Shown here in pieces: positions 13,101 to 24,943 of a DNA stretch of 64,000 nucleotides (the stretch's first letter is position 1; every line of letters begins with the position of its first letter). The notes under the pieces were generated by a model that saw only the letters and a program-made list of their open reading frames with translations, searched no databases and had not been told where the DNA came from. A program made the translations under genes and the position numbers. The DNA is from Owenia fusiformis (lineage: Eukaryota; Annelida; Polychaeta; Sabellida; Oweniidae): positions 3,068,109 to 3,132,108 of the forward strand of contig CAIIXF020000003.1 in assembly GCA_903813345.2 (NCBI GenBank). The letters are read 5' to 3'.

Positions 13101-16100
13101 ATTATACATTTTCTAAATTAAATGCCCTTGATTTACTGTATGGAAATTGCTTACAAATAACTAATATAATTTTGGAAAGACAACAGATATCAGTCATTTT
13201 GTGTTGTTAGTACCTCAATTGAAATACTCAATTCTGATTGGTTGATGAGCGGGCAACAAAATGTATTGTTAGTACCTCAACTGAAATACTCGATTCTGAT
13301 TGGGTGATTAGCGGTCAAAATTATGTACTGTTGACCGCTACTAGGTACTGTTGACCGCTACTTCTGAAAAAAAGTTTCATGACGTCACAAAAAAAACATG
13401 GAAGACGGACATTTTGTAAATGTTGAGGAAAATGACTTTACTAGGCGACAAGAATAGCAAAAATACAAATAGAAACTTAAAATTAACATTAATTCACTAA
13501 CGAGTACGCCGTGATGTGCCAAATACAGAGTTAAGCTTCTTGCACTGTCTCCATATTTTCTAAAAAATATTGCTAACGTGGTTCGGAGAAAAGGTTGTGA
13601 AATGAAGCCATGCCGATTGATGATCGTCGTCTATATGTGTATTATTAGTTTACTCGGACTAACAAAACAATTGTAGATCTCTCCATTCGATCAACCGTCA
13701 AAATCATATACCTCGACTGTAAACCTTGAAACTACTGTTGACCTCGACCTTCGGTCTCTGTCAACAGTATTTTTTTGGTTTACAGTCTCGGTATACAATT
13801 TTGCCGGTTGGCCTCTGGGGAGGTCAACAATTGTAAACTGTTGACCACTACTAGGTACTGTTGACCCCTATTTTTGAAAAATTGTTTTTTTAATGTTGAA
13901 ATTTTTTTAATTTTGAAAAAATAAGTTGTGTAAAAAATTACAAGTATTCGACGGTTTGGGGATTTTTTGCTAAAATATGATACCTTTACTTATCAAATAT
14001 GTTCACGTGATATTCGATTATATATTCGTCCAATTATTATATTATTTGGACTAACAGAACAATTGTTAACCTCTCTTTTCGGTCAACTGGCAAAAGTGTC
14101 CTCGACCTCTGGTCTTGATCAACAGTACTTTCAAGGTCTACAGTATCGGTATACAATTTTGCCAGTTGACCTCAAGAGGGGTCTACAATTGTTTATTGTA
14201 TATCCTTTGTTATCCCACCCAAAGTTTGATGTCATATATCAAGTTGAAGAGTTGTATACGCTGCTCAGGAGTTTACGCTATCCAGGAGTTGTACATCGTT
14301 CTCAAGAGTTGTATAGGATGAGTGTTGGTTTAATGATATTGCAGTTATACAATGCTATTATATAAAAGTTATTTACTGAGAGGGATTCAATATTGGTTTT
14401 ATTTCGAGAGACAATATGATATTTCCCGAGGGCCCGGGATATCTGGGATAACTGTACCCCTATCAATTTACCTTTTTGGGCCCTAAATCTTTTCACTTTT
14501 GTTTACCTTTTTACTCAGTCGGAGAGAAGGAATCCAAAGAGAGCAATAATTCTACATGTGCGTCGTGCAAGATTTCCATTAAACGTGTAACTAAACGGCC
14601 TCTCTAATAAAGTCAATTAGACGTTTTTACACGTTGGCTCTCCAAATTGTAGGAAATAAAGAATCATGTCATATTATATCATAGATGAAGCAATCATCCC
14701 ATCAACATATCAGCTCACGAATGTCACAGTTAAACTGTTTTAGTTATAATTTGATAAACAGTGGTAACGTACATCTACTAGTTTATCACTGTTCCACAGA
14801 AGGATGACAGATAATATCATGATAATATCCAATAGCTCATCATGTTTACCGAGAACGAAAGATATTTGTCCACCATTTTGAATGATACTAACTGGAGTCA
14901 GGGTCATCAAGCTATGGAACAGTGGTTTATGAAAATAGATTGGGTTACTAAAGCTTGCCATGTTAAAGGCGATTGAACTATGTTATAGAATAACGTCCAG
15001 TACATTATAATATGTAAAAGTATAAATTTTTGAAAATACATATAAAGATCTTCGCCCGCAGGACGTGTATTTTGAATGCCTTGAGAAGAACGCAAATATG
15101 GGTAGGCTAATTGGTAACGGTATTGCAATAGTAGCATTTAAAAATCTGTTCCTCTCGAGATAGTCTTCTGAAATTATAGTATTAATTGGTGTTGCTGCAT
15201 CATTGCTCAAATCTAGAGGAGTGTTGTTGCATCTTCGGTTTGGTGTTGTTGCATCAATAGTGAGGAACTAAAACCGTGAACTTATTGCTTCTTGGTGATG
15301 GTATATGTATACTAATGACAGTTTCTTTAAATATAGATCGTGCGCTAACTGTACGTGTATGGTTATTGAGCAACTCGTCCTAGAAATGGGTTTAATTGGG
15401 GAAACAAAATATCGTACGAAAATCTATCACCGGAAGTCTGGCCATCTTGATGCAACAACACGGTGTTGTTGCATCACGATACTCCCCAGTGAGTACGGCA
15501 ACAGAGGTGGAATAACTATACATATGATTAACCTTTGTCAAAAGATTTGGATTTATTGACAAAGACAATTTAATTTATTCAAAGGAAGGTCTCTCAAGTT
15601 CTTAATTACGTGTACGAAGGGTTGGGATTAGAATTTTTCAATTCTTCGTATAATTTGACACAAAAATGTACGTTTATAATTCAAGGCACATATCAGATAC
15701 CAAATTAAACCAAAAACTGATATTTAATTCCTCCTTTATCGACGTTGTCATGAAAACGGGATTTAAAATACTTTTTATATATCAAATATGTGTTGGTAAT
15801 CGAGAATCACATTTCATAGCTATAGACCACCCCTTTACTGTAATTCATACTCAAGACTCACGACTCACGTACTGTGTATTTTAGCCCCGCTTGCAACAGG
15901 TTTGGGACGACGACACGGTGCCAGAAGGATCGTTATTTTTGGCGGCATTTTGTGTGCTCTTGGCCCAATCCTGACAGCGTTCGCTCCGAACATCATGGCA
16001 GTAATATTCTTTTATGGACTCCTCACAGGTAAGTTTTACATGTACACTCCCCTCCATAGGTTTGAAAACTAGAAGTGTTCATTTGAGAGCGTATCAAAGT

Positions 16101-18328
16101 CTCACAATGTTGAAATCTTGATCAACCTTTTTGAATACAATATTTCTGGAATTTATGATGACTTTGATGATTTATTAAATCGCCAAATGAATCGCCAAGA
16201 AAAACAGGCTTCGGTAATTAAGTGATCCAAAAGGGGCTTCCAGATTCCAAACTTATAGAGAGAGGGGTGTAACTCAATCAAGGCATTGAATTTTTTTATT
16301 TATTTATATATTATTTATATGAAATAGATGTCCATGGGGTAATATAGTAAATACAAGAGAGCATATTCAAGTGCTAATCACCATTTTGGCACTCTAGCCT
16401 AGCGGGGAAAAAGTTGAAGAGGGGTGGAAGGGGGTTGGGGTCTGAGCTGGGCTGGGACTGGGGGCATTGAAGTTGAGAGAGATAATTTTGATGAGAGTAA
16501 GGGAGGGGGCTTATGAGATATACATGTAGTCGAGTTTATTACAGTGACGCTAGAGATTAAATATCAGGTTTTTAACTTACTGCATATAATAAAAATGGTG
16601 ATGGATACAGTAAAAACCAACAGAAAATGATGATTTAATACCGCCATGATAAACCATGAGATCTCATTTTCTTTCTTTCTCAGCCTTGAGATATTTCTGG
16701 TGAAATAGAAAGATGCTATAACACAGTGTATAAGTATCAGAATCATTTATAACATATGTATTTTTGACTTCCAGGAATAGGGTCTGGTTTTGCGTATGGC
16801 CCAAGCTATATTCTGGTAGTACAGTACTTTAACAAACGGAGAAGCTTGGCCAATGGTATAGCAGTTGCTGGTTCGTCAGTGGGTCAGCTTCTCTTCCCCC
16901 TCCTTCTTAGACATTTGGTGGACACGTATGGATACAGGAACTCACTGATTCTTATAGGCGGCATAAATCTCAATATAGTACTCAGTGGCGCCCTCTATCG
17001 GCCATTGGACTTCTATAAGAGGAAAGTAAAAATACGTAAAACAACTAGCAGGATCAAAGTATCTGAAATCGAGTCTCTTTTAGGGGATGATCGTAGCCTT
17101 GATGCAAAGCCATCCAGTGACTCTAGCAAACTCCCTATCAATAAACAATTGAAAAAATTAAAATTGGAAGATGGTATTAATTGTTCCAGCGAGAGCTTGA
17201 AAGATGTTAAACTTGAATCTGAAAAGTTGGTCGACTCTGAAGACGAAGCTGGTAGTATCCACGAAGGGAAAAAATCTGTGTACCGTTACGCGAGCAACTT
17301 ATCCCTTGTAGAGGCATCTGTGCAAGCACACGAGGACCACATACAGCGTCAACTTAGAGACAGCACTGCGACAGATATAGCCCAAAAGAAATATGGTTGC
17401 CTTAAGACATGTTTAAAAGGTTCACCCTCAGAGCCGCCCTTGTTCAATTTCGCACTTCTTAGGAGTGCAGTATTTATGTTTTTCGCAATATCAGTGATGG
17501 TTAACAACCTAGCATATTCTTCCCAGTTTATGTATCTCCCACCATATTGTAAAGAAATTGGAATATCTAAAGAAACAACGGCAATGGTGATGTCTATAAT
17601 GGGAGTAGGCGATCTCGTTGCCCGATTATTCTGTGGTTGGTTTGGGGATTTGGGCTACATAGAACGCCGCCATATCGTTGCCATTGGCATGACAGTACCG
17701 GGTCTAATGTCAATCATTTTACCGTTTATTAAGAGCTATCCAACGTTCTTAATCTACTCTATCATCATAGGTGTATTCGGAGGGACTTTCATTGCTCTAT
17801 TAGCAGTCGTACTGGTTGACTTTGTGGGGATAGAACTACTAGAGCCAGCGTTCGGCAATTGTATGGCTTTCGCTGGCATTGGATTCCTAATAGGACCGAC
17901 ACTAATGGGTAGGTCATATCTTTGTAATCACTTTAATTATATTACCACAATTTTCTTTCTTTATTTTACAGTCGATGCTTAAAAGAAATCTGTATAAATA
18001 ATACCTTGTTAACTTGGGTCTTGATGGGGTTGTGGCAACTTATAAATATAGCATCAAGCTCTGAGCAAGAAAAAACAGACTCTCTCCTTCATTTTGGAAA
18101 ATTATATATGTGATGATCTGATGACAATAGCGACGGTAACACTTCAACGACAAACACACCGTGTCCTTTGTAATAAACGATTCCCATCTTTTTCCAGGCC
18201 AGGTCCGCACAGCCACTGGAAATTACGACTTGCCATTCCACATAGGAGGGGTGTTCAATATTATGGGGGCAGTCCTTTTATTGATGTATCCTCTAGCAAA
18301 GAAAATAGACGATCGTAAAACTAATTGA
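10175..18328 (+). CDS. SLC16-type monocarboxylate transporter family protein, 5 exons
   Basis: Predicted plasma-membrane MFS carrier of the SLC16 (MCT) family; substrate not assignable. Exons are 10175-10511, 12216-12359, 15885-16028, 16775-17908 and 18198-18328. All introns are GT/AG and all four junctions are phase 1, giving 629 residues. An acidic soluble N-terminus of about 100 residues leads to the family signature DHGYAWFIVV at the start of helix 1. Helices 1-6 run through exon 4 (GIGSGFAYGPSYILVVQYF and the following RRSLANGIAVAGSSVG block). A charged cytoplasmic loop of roughly 170 residues separates helices 6 and 7, and helices 7-12 follow. The first ATG in frame (AGCAATGGCG context) was chosen as start; a further non-coding 5' exon is possible. 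Introns 2 and 3 carry a 3-kb fold-back element and a MITE 17 bp from a splice donor. The SLC16 versus SLC16-like-orphan distinction is open. Confidence 0.88.
10550..10735. repeat. Dispersed repeat with GTCACATTTG / CGGCCGTA blocks
   Basis: Between CAGTCACATTTGCTCTACGG and, inverted, CCGTAGATCAAATGTGACAG lies a roughly 170-bp element with inverted termini. Related sequence occurs at 56645-56810 and at about 30935-31290, where GGCGGCCGTGGGAAATGTGAC is seen near the end. It is a non-coding MITE-like family in intron 1 of the transporter. Confidence 0.6.
11263..11528. mobile_element. MITE with TAGCACCCGTAT termini
   Basis: Left TAGCACCCGTATATATTATA and right ATATTATACGGGTGCTA are inverted repeats about 265 bp apart. 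A further inverted pair (GATCTTAGATCTAAT region) lies inside. A single end occurs at about 10540-10554 (ATTATCACGGGTGCTAAC). Non-coding; in intron 1 of the transporter gene. Confidence 0.55.
11676..11768. repeat. GTCACC hairpin family, copy 1
   Basis: A short dispersed repeat: GTCACCGCCAGAAGTGAAC, then ATATTGTTGTCGTCTCCAAC, then GTGTTCGGCGTCTGTAACAAA, ending GGTGGCGACAT. Related copies are at 27476-27590, 28395-28490, 43878-43975, 52640-52705, 54955-55000 and 58262-58290. The hairpin GTCACCAC...GTGGTGAC is the shared core. The mechanism of spread is unknown. Confidence 0.55.
12565..15505. mobile_element. About 2.9-kb fold-back element with long terminal inverted repeats
   Basis: The arm 12565-12870 is returned inverted at about 15185-15505 with high similarity. 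Each arm starts GTAC-CACTGGGG, then carries a perfect hairpin GATGCAACAACAC/GTGTTGTTGCATC, then repeats the motif GATGCAACAACACC several times further in (12807, 12837 and 12862 on the left). The interior contains a diverged tandem duplication (about 13320-13870 and 13960-14200) built of TACTGTTGACC and GGTATACAATTTTGCC blocks. No transposase frame is evident, so it is non-autonomous. It sits wholly in intron 2 of the transporter gene. Confidence 0.75.
16045..16269. mobile_element. MITE, CACTCCCCTCC family, copy 2, beside a splice donor
   Basis: This 225-bp element with TA on both sides starts CACTCCCCTCCATAGGTTTG and ends with the inverted CCAAACTTATAGAGAGAGGGGTG. It begins only 17 bases after the end of transporter exon 3 (16028), so it lies just inside the intron. 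Confidence 0.75.
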
Positions 18329-18741
18329 ACACGATTTTCACATTGCTTTTTAATATCTACTTTATCTATCAAATAGGTTAATATTTTTGGGGAATTAGAC
18401 CCACCTATATGTGAATAGCGGCTTAAACGCAAATCAATCATATTCTACGACAATTTTGATCAGTATAGTCTTAAGACAAGTAACACAATCTCAAGAACTG
18501 TAGTTCACTAAACATACCGTGTCCTTTGTAATAAACCAAAGGACCATCTCATATATCATTGTAAACGAAAATATAATAGTACGGAAGCAGTACAGGTTTA
18601 AGTGATTTTCCCATTTATTTTAATAAAAGTGTTTACAAGTACAATGTATTTAAAGTTTAAACAGGTAATGTATGTATGTATCTTGTATATGTCGAATGTA
18701 CATATTAAGATAAAACAATTATTACAACTTACTAAAAACAT

Positions 18742-19185
18742 TCATTTTGAGAATTTAATATAAACTGATTTTAAAAACCTTTTAAAACACTTGTCAAACA
18801 TTCTACCTTGTTCTTTCCCCCAAATTTCAAAGACATCATCCCCTAACATGTATTTTAGCTTCTCCTCAGGAGAGAGAGAGATGAATTCAGCTACTAAAAG
18901 AGCGTCACATTTTGAAGTTATATCATTTATAAATTGTAACCTTTCATTAATGAACTTAGGGCATACAATGAATCGGTGAATTAAATCTTCAATGTCATTA
19001 CTTTTACAATGAGGGCAAATTCCATCACTTTTCTTCCATCGTTTATTATCCTCCTCCAAGTTAAAGCACCCAGTTCTTGCCATGAATTTTAACCTGGAGC
19101 AATAGAAATCGATGTCATCTTGGAGGTAGTTCTCTTTAAATGTATGTTTCTTAAGAACAGTGTAAGTTTTCAGTGATGTTCTCTT
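18742..19185 (-). pseudogene. C-terminal piece of the LINE reverse-transcriptase ORF
   Basis: About 148 residues from the insertion point to the stop. It contains a zinc-knuckle-like motif CPHCKSNDIEDLIHRFIVCP (C-x2-C-x8-H-x4-C), typical of the C-terminus of several LINE ORF2 proteins. The first few residues of the open frame (after its ATG at 19212) come from the gypsy LTR and are not part of the LINE. The protein cannot be made as such because the 7.5-kb gypsy element separates it from its upstream part. Confidence 0.7.
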
Positions 19186-19190
19186 ATCTA

Positions 19191-19325
19191 TGTTATGAGA
19201 ATTGAACTTCACTCGTGTCGTGTCTGACTATCAACTGCGTTTATTCCATAGATGTGACGTAACACATTTGTACAATTATGACATAACATAAAGCATCTAA
19301 TTAACATAATTAAGACATTATGACA
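19191..19325 (-). repeat. 3' LTR of the gypsy element
   Basis: 135 bp, identical to the copy at 26558-26692. It contains no obvious TATA box in the transcribed direction. It starts within the coding region of the older LINE relic. Confidence 0.93.
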
Positions 19326-19342
19326 TCTCCCCTTTTAGGATG
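19326..19342 (-). other. Polypurine tract of the gypsy element
   Basis: Read on the - strand, AAAAGGGGAGA lies directly before the 3' LTR. This is the position and composition expected of the plus-strand primer of LTR retrotransposons. Confidence 0.7.
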
Positions 19343-19559
19343 ATAATACACTAATGAATTGCATGTAATATGTCCATCGCATGTCTTAGCAAATAAATGA
19401 ATTTTGCATTGTCCTTCATGCATATAGAAACCTTGTAGTTTGTATATAAAACGTATCAACGTCAGCTTTAAAACATAAACATTATATAGTGATAATAATG
19501 TCAGTCTTAATTGAACACTTAATCATTTGCGATTCACTAACAATGCATCACAATGTCCG

Positions 19560-22150
19560 TTACATAAATCTGGATGGCTTTTTTGCAATTATACCAGATT
19601 TAGAACGTGTTTGTATGACTCTTGGACTTGGCAACAATTCCATTCTTGGTTGAGGTAAATTCTCTTTAACATTCACAGACTGCTTACCATGATCCACAAT
19701 GTCGGGCGAAATACCAGAACTACTAGGATTGGTAATTGTGGGGGCGGGGAATTCCATTGGAAATGGAATAGGACTGAGATCCCTTAATTTAGAGTTAGGG
19801 TCTGGCATTAGATGGCGTCTATTTCGTCTAACAGTACCCCGGTCAGTCTGTACAATGTACGATCTTGGTGAGTCATGTTTGGCTTTGATTATACCTGGAG
19901 TTTTCCACCCTTTTTGATTGTCAAGTTTAACGAGTACTTTGTCACCTTTAGGTAATTCTGTCAAAGGTTTCACACCATGGCGATTGTCATAGTTAGTCTT
20001 GTACTTTGCCTTAGCACTGCTATCGTGCTTAGCAATTTGTCTAAAGTTGGGCCAATGTGGACTTAAGTTGTTGGGTAAGGTTGGTACAGTCGATTTTATT
20101 TGTCTTCCCATCAACAATTGTGCTGGGGAAACACCTGTGGACATATGTGGCGTAGAGCGATAAGTGAGAAGCGCGAGAAATGGGTCATCCTGCGATAGGA
20201 ACCGTTTGATTATTTGCACTCCTCTCTCTACTTGTCCGTTTGACTGACTTAAATGTGGCGAACTAGTTATGTGACGGAAATTGTATTTCTTAGCAAAATC
20301 TGCAAACTCTTGACTTGCGAATTGAGGACCGTTATCCGACACAACATCAGCAATACCATATCTGGCAAATATGCCTTTCATTTTGTCTATCACATTCTTT
20401 GATGTAATGTTTTTATTCATGAGCGCGATCTCTGGGAAACGAGAGAAGTAATCCACGATCACCAACCAGTGTTGATTCTGGAACTCGCAAAGATCCGCTG
20501 CGATTAATGACCATGGCCTATCAGGTAGAATAGTAGGTATTAGTGGTTCATGCTTTTGAGTTGGCCTTGAAACAACACAATGAGCACATTTACTTACCAT
20601 ATCTTTTATCTGCGAACTCATTCCAGGCCACCATACAGATTGATTCGCGCGCAATCTGCATTTTGTAATGCCCAAATGACCATGATGGATGCGTTCAAGC
20701 ATATCCCTCTGCAAACTCCGAGGTACGACAACACGCGAGCCATGTGTTATAACTCCGTTATATAAACTCAACATACCTTGTTCTGCAAAATATGGCTTGA
20801 TAGCTGGCGGTACACTCTTAATAGATTGTGGCCATCCAAGAGAAATGTATTTGTTTACCTGTAAAAGATCAGCATCCAAAGTTGTAGCTTCGCGGATTTT
20901 CTCCAATAACCGATCAGCGATAGGTCTATTTCTGTCAAGTGAGTACAGATAAGATTCTATATCTACTTCGAAATCATCCTGTTTTTCATTACACGGTTTC
21001 ATCGGGTCGCGCGATAATGTGTCTGCTATTACCATATCCTTTCCCGGGACATATTTAGCACGCACGTTGAAGCGCATCAATCGCATAAGAAGTCTCTGGC
21101 ACCTAATCGGCGCTTTATCAATGTCTTTGGAATTTATCAACGGGACAAGGGGTTTGTGGTCCGTAAACATTTCAAATTCGGGTAAACCGACTAAATATCT
21201 GGAAAAATGTTCACACCCCCATACCGAAGCAAGGCATTCCTTCTCAATTTGGGCATACTTCTTTTCCGATTCAGATAAACTTCTTGATCCGAATGCAACC
21301 GGTCTCCAAATGTCATCTTTACTTTTCTGAAGAAGACACGCCCCGATTCCGTAGCTAGAACTATCTGCGCTAACAATAGTAGGACGAGAAACGTCGTAAA
21401 AAGCTAGTACCGGCGCGTTGCATATCATTCGTTTGATTTCGTTGAAAGCATTATCTTGGGCTTTTTCCCATTGAAAAACAACATCCTTTCTAAGCAATGC
21501 ATACAACGGAGCTGCAACTTCAGCTAAGTTTTTCACGAAACGACATAGAAAATTGACCATACCTAAAAATCTACGTAGTTCTGTGACGTCAGTTGGTGTA
21601 TTTAGCTGTTGAATTGCCTTTATGTGTTCTTGTGAAGGAGCTACACCGTCCTTTGAAATTCGATTGCCAACAAATGTGACTTCCGGCAATGAAAACTTAC
21701 ACTTTCGGCGATTGAGCTTTATCCCTACCTTTCTTACGAGTTCCATCACGTTCTTGAGATTTTTATCATGTTCTGCTTGAGTTTTTCCATGTACGATTAT
21801 ATCGTCGATTACGACCTCGGCACCATCAACCTTCGAAAATATGTCACTCATATGTCTCTGATAAAGTTCACTTGCGAAGTTAAGACCAAATGGTACGCGA
21901 TTGAACTTATACCTTCCAAAAGGCGTAATGAACGTAGTCAATAGAGATGATTCGTGATCTAATGTGAGACCCCAAAAAGAACTCGACGCGTCCAAAATAC
22001 TAAACACGGTGGAGCCGGCCAACTTGTGCAAAACGTCTTCTGGTGTAGGGAGGATAAACTTCTCACGTTTCACACTGAGATTTAGACGACGTAAATCCAC
22101 ACAAATTCTTGGATCAGCATCATTTTTCTTTTCTACCGCGATAATGGGAG
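19560..22150 (-). CDS. Gypsy pol: reverse transcriptase, RNase H and integrase (downstream part)
   Basis: About 860 residues, open from the hAT insertion at 22150 to the stop at 19560. RT comes first, with fingers/palm and the catalytic block VVIDDIIVHG (IDD in place of the usual YxDD). RNase H carries SADSSSYGIGACLLQ. The integrase zinc finger has the H-x3-H-x-C-x2-C type (HHGHLGITKCR to CAHC), and the integrase core carries a D at AADLCEF, a second D at SDNGPQF and the E in SNGQVERG. A basic C-terminal tail ends the protein. The frame has no stops. The N-terminal RT residues lie beyond the hAT insertion at 24944-25289. Confidence 0.92.
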
Positions 22151-22167
22151 TAGAGGTCGCAACGGTA

Positions 22168-22268
22168 CTGAAAACCAGTAACGGTAACCGTCATGCTAAT
22201 AACCGTACCGTTACCGAAATACCGGTAAAAATATGTAAGATAAAATGCCAATGCGCTGCCACCCCCAC
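22168..22268. repeat. Long direct repeat flanking the second LINE (left copy)
   Basis: 101 bp identical to 23758-23858. It is hAT sequence, with the LINE fragment lying exactly between the two copies, so it is best read as an unusually long target-site duplication. Confidence 0.8.
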
Positions 22269-23757
22269 CATGTATACTCGTTGCCGACGACACCACTCTT
22301 ATTTCGACAACCCCAAATGCTTTACAAGCACTCCTAGATATTGTTCTTTCTTACAGCGCAAAATGGCGCATGATTTATCATGCAGGTAAAGGCAGCAAAA
22401 GTAATATTGTGATTTTTAATGAGTCAAAAAGAAATTTTGTAAAAAATCAAGGCATGCGTAAATGGCACATTGGAGCTGAGTCAGTTCACGAAACCAGAAA
22501 GGTCACATATGTTGGTAACGAAGTTACTCCAAATTTCGATTCAAAACCTCTGGCCACATCGGCCAAAAAGAAACTCAATGCAAAATTTTATTCTTTAAAA
22601 AATGTGCTTAAGCTACACAAAAATGGATCAAATCCACTGATTTTTTCCAAAATTTGGAACACGATCATACTCCCGCGTGCCATTTTCGGGGCTGAAATGT
22701 GGTGTCTCTCTCCTGCTGATGAGGACACCCTGACTGTTACCCAGAGGAAAATTTTCAAAACTGTACAAGGGCTTGAAAGTCGAGTCTCCTCAGATGTAGT
22801 TCTGGCAACCTTAGGAGCCACGTCAATATGTAATTCTATTACGATAATGAAATTGAATTTCTGGCACAGACTTTGTGTCTGTAAACATTCCTTTACACGA
22901 TTCATTTTTCTTTACAGACTAGCCTCGTACATTCTTCATCCTGTTGACCATTTAGGCTTTGTTAGCGATATCATGAGTATTGTCGCAGAGCACAACGTTC
23001 TCAAGGAATACGTTGACGGTTTTGTAAAAAGCGGTCAAATCATTCAAAAAAGGATTTTCAAAAATATTGTAAAAGGCCAAATACGTCTAAAAGAAGAAGA
23101 GTCGTGGAAAAATCGAGTCAAAGCAAACTCAAACCTTGTTATATTTCAACATATTCATCAAAATATTAAACCGTGTTTCGCATGGCAAATAGGTCTTAAG
23201 TTTCCAAAATACACGTGGTCACTTGGTAACCTCATTAACCTGGCCACAGATCCAAGTTATAAAATGTATCGTTGTAACAGTTGCCACAGGTTATGTGAAC
23301 GTATCATTGTGCATTATTTGCAGTGCGAGTATTTTTCAATGCATAGGAACATCTTCTTTGAAAAACTCATCGACCATCTGCCTATAAGTGTGGGTGTAAA
23401 CCTGTTTAACCTCGACGATGAAAAACTAACTCACACACTCCTAGGCAGTAGGTCAGATTTGTTCTTGGATGATTTGATGTTTGAGCAATTCATAATAATG
23501 TGTAGCGTAAGCCTTTTTGACATTAAAGGTTTCTTCAGGTTTGTTCCACAAGATTCCACGACTCTTGAGGAGTATACTTGAATATACCCTCATCCTAAAC
23601 AATGTAAATAGTACATCTGAAGAACATGCTTCTGTAAATACGTTGAATCGCCTTTTTATACTTTTAACCTTTGTATATTATTTAATTTAATTTGATGTAC
23701 ATTTTTATGCTCTCCCCAACACGGAGGAAAATAAAGAAACATAAACATAAACATAAA
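22269..23757 (+). mobile_element. LINE-2 in this nest: 5'-truncated non-LTR retrotransposon inside the hAT element
   Basis: It enters just upstream of the RT catalytic motif and ends in AATAAAGAAAC followed by tandem ATAAAC units in place of a pure poly(A). It is flanked by the 101-bp direct repeat. Its orientation is opposite to the outer gypsy and LINE-1. Confidence 0.8.
22272..23581 (+). pseudogene. LINE reverse transcriptase, C-terminal part
   Basis: An open frame of about 436 residues that begins at the LINE junction, so it has no start of its own. The first residues include ADD of the RT active-site motif (VADDTTLIS). These are followed by a thumb/connection region with LPRAIFGAEMWCLSP and a zinc-knuckle-like CNSCHRLCERIIVHYLQC near residue 335. 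It is intact over this stretch, so the copy is young, but RT palm and endonuclease are absent. An internal ATG at 22370 is not evidence of a real start. Confidence 0.75.
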
Positions 23758-23858
23758 CTGAAAACCAGTAACGGTAACCGTCATGCTAATAACCGTACCG
23801 TTACCGAAATACCGGTAAAAATATGTAAGATAAAATGCCAATGCGCTGCCACCCCCAC
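23758..23858. repeat. Long direct repeat flanking the second LINE (right copy)
   Basis: Identical over 101 bp to 22168-22268. It resumes the hAT sequence after the LINE tail. Confidence 0.8.
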
Positions 23859-23968
23859 TTTGTTCCTAACTCTCTCCGTAGCTTCTCTAGTCTATATGCA
23901 TACATGGTGCAAGACCGATTTGAACCCATACTGATGAACTTCACGAAATAGTATGTAACTATCTTGAT

Positions 23969-24184
23969 ATGGCGAGTTTGGCTGAAACATATCATGCTGT
24001 CTCTGCGTCATCCGTGTCAAGTGAACGTCAGTTCAGTGCAGCTGGCAACACCATCACTTCCAAACAGGCACGACTTCAACCTGAGGTTGTCAATGCCTTG
24101 TTGTTCGTAAATGACTATAACAAACATAATTCAGTTTCTGGATCTGAAGTTGACACTACAACTACAACGGAACTGCCAACATAA
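23969..24184 (+). pseudogene. hAT transposase C-terminal dimerisation domain
   Basis: About 72 residues with the hAT dimerisation signature SSVSSERQFSAAGNTITSK, then ARLQPEVVNALLFV. The reading frame is broken by the MITE at 24188. After it, a compatible tail with three PNM(D/V)I units (about 24655-24760) appears to be the original end of the protein. The catalytic RNase-H-like part is missing. Confidence 0.8.
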
Positions 24185-24187
24185 CTA

Positions 24188-24642
24188 CAGTAGAACCTGT
24201 ATATCTGGACACCTGGCTAATCCGAACACCTCCAAATCTGAACACTTTTTCGGTCCCATTTTTTCCTCTCATTGATTCCCAGCCATGTTAAAAAAACCTT
24301 GAAATGTTAACACCTCCCAATTTGAACAATGAACATTCATATTTGAAAAATTCACCTGTCTAATCTGAACACTTTTCATAAAACTTGAGGAAATAATCTT
24401 GAATGGTCTCATTCAAAATGGGGCTTTCAAGCATGATTAGATTCATTTGAATCAAATTTTCAAATTTCTGGAATGCCATAAAGCTATGTGGTCAAAAGAA
24501 CTATAAATATTTACCGAGAATGTGTTCACATTTCTTCAGAATCCGGATTATTGCGATTGCAAAATCCTCGAAATGTAAACACCTCCTAATCTGAACACTT
24601 TTATCCGGTCCCAATGGCGTTCGGATTAGACAGGTTTTACTG
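24188..24642. mobile_element. Tigger/pogo-like MITE, copy 1
   Basis: The ends CAGTAGAACCTGTATATCTG and, inverted, AGACAGGTTTTACTG carry a TA on each side. The interior repeats AATCTGAACAC-like motifs. It interrupts the hAT transposase tail. Relatives are at 39407-39644 and 60812-61111. The pogo/Tigger assignment rests on the CAGT(A/G)(A/G)AACCT terminus. Confidence 0.75.
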
Positions 24643-24943
24643 TACAACCAAATCTGAGCCTGAGCATGAAGCTACTACACCCGAAGTGCCAAACATGGAC
24701 ATCTCACCTGACCTGCCAAACATGGATATCACACCTGAACTGCCAAACATGGTCATCTAAATGTCTATGTAATTGTATGCATCGTGAAAGTGGAAATTAA
24801 ACGAAATAATTTAAAAAACGACGTGTCTTTTATTTCCCCGGGGATTATTGTCGGTTAACCGGTTAATAATTTAAATACCGGTAAATGCTCAATTCCGTAC
24901 CGAAACCGTATAACCGGAATTACCGTCAGCCTCTAAATGGGAG

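Larger units (their letters stand above)
22151..24935 (+). mobile_element. hAT transposon inserted in gypsy pol
   Basis: The ends TAGAGG (left) and CCTCTA (right) are inverted, and the 8-bp duplication AATGGGAG (22143-22150, 24936-24943) is perfect, as expected for hAT. The remaining coding part encodes the C-terminal dimerisation region. The element is itself split by a LINE fragment (22269-23757) and by a TA-flanked MITE (24188-24642). Subterminal DNA is rich in CGGTAACCG and ACCGGT-like short repeats, plausible transposase sites. It lacks the catalytic domain and so is non-autonomous now. Confidence 0.85.

Noticed and set aside
18157-18540. 22-bp repeat near the last transporter exon (ACCGTGTCCTTTGTAATAAA at 18160 and 18516) as another exon-edge array
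   Set aside because: Only two copies, and neither includes the exon boundary itself.
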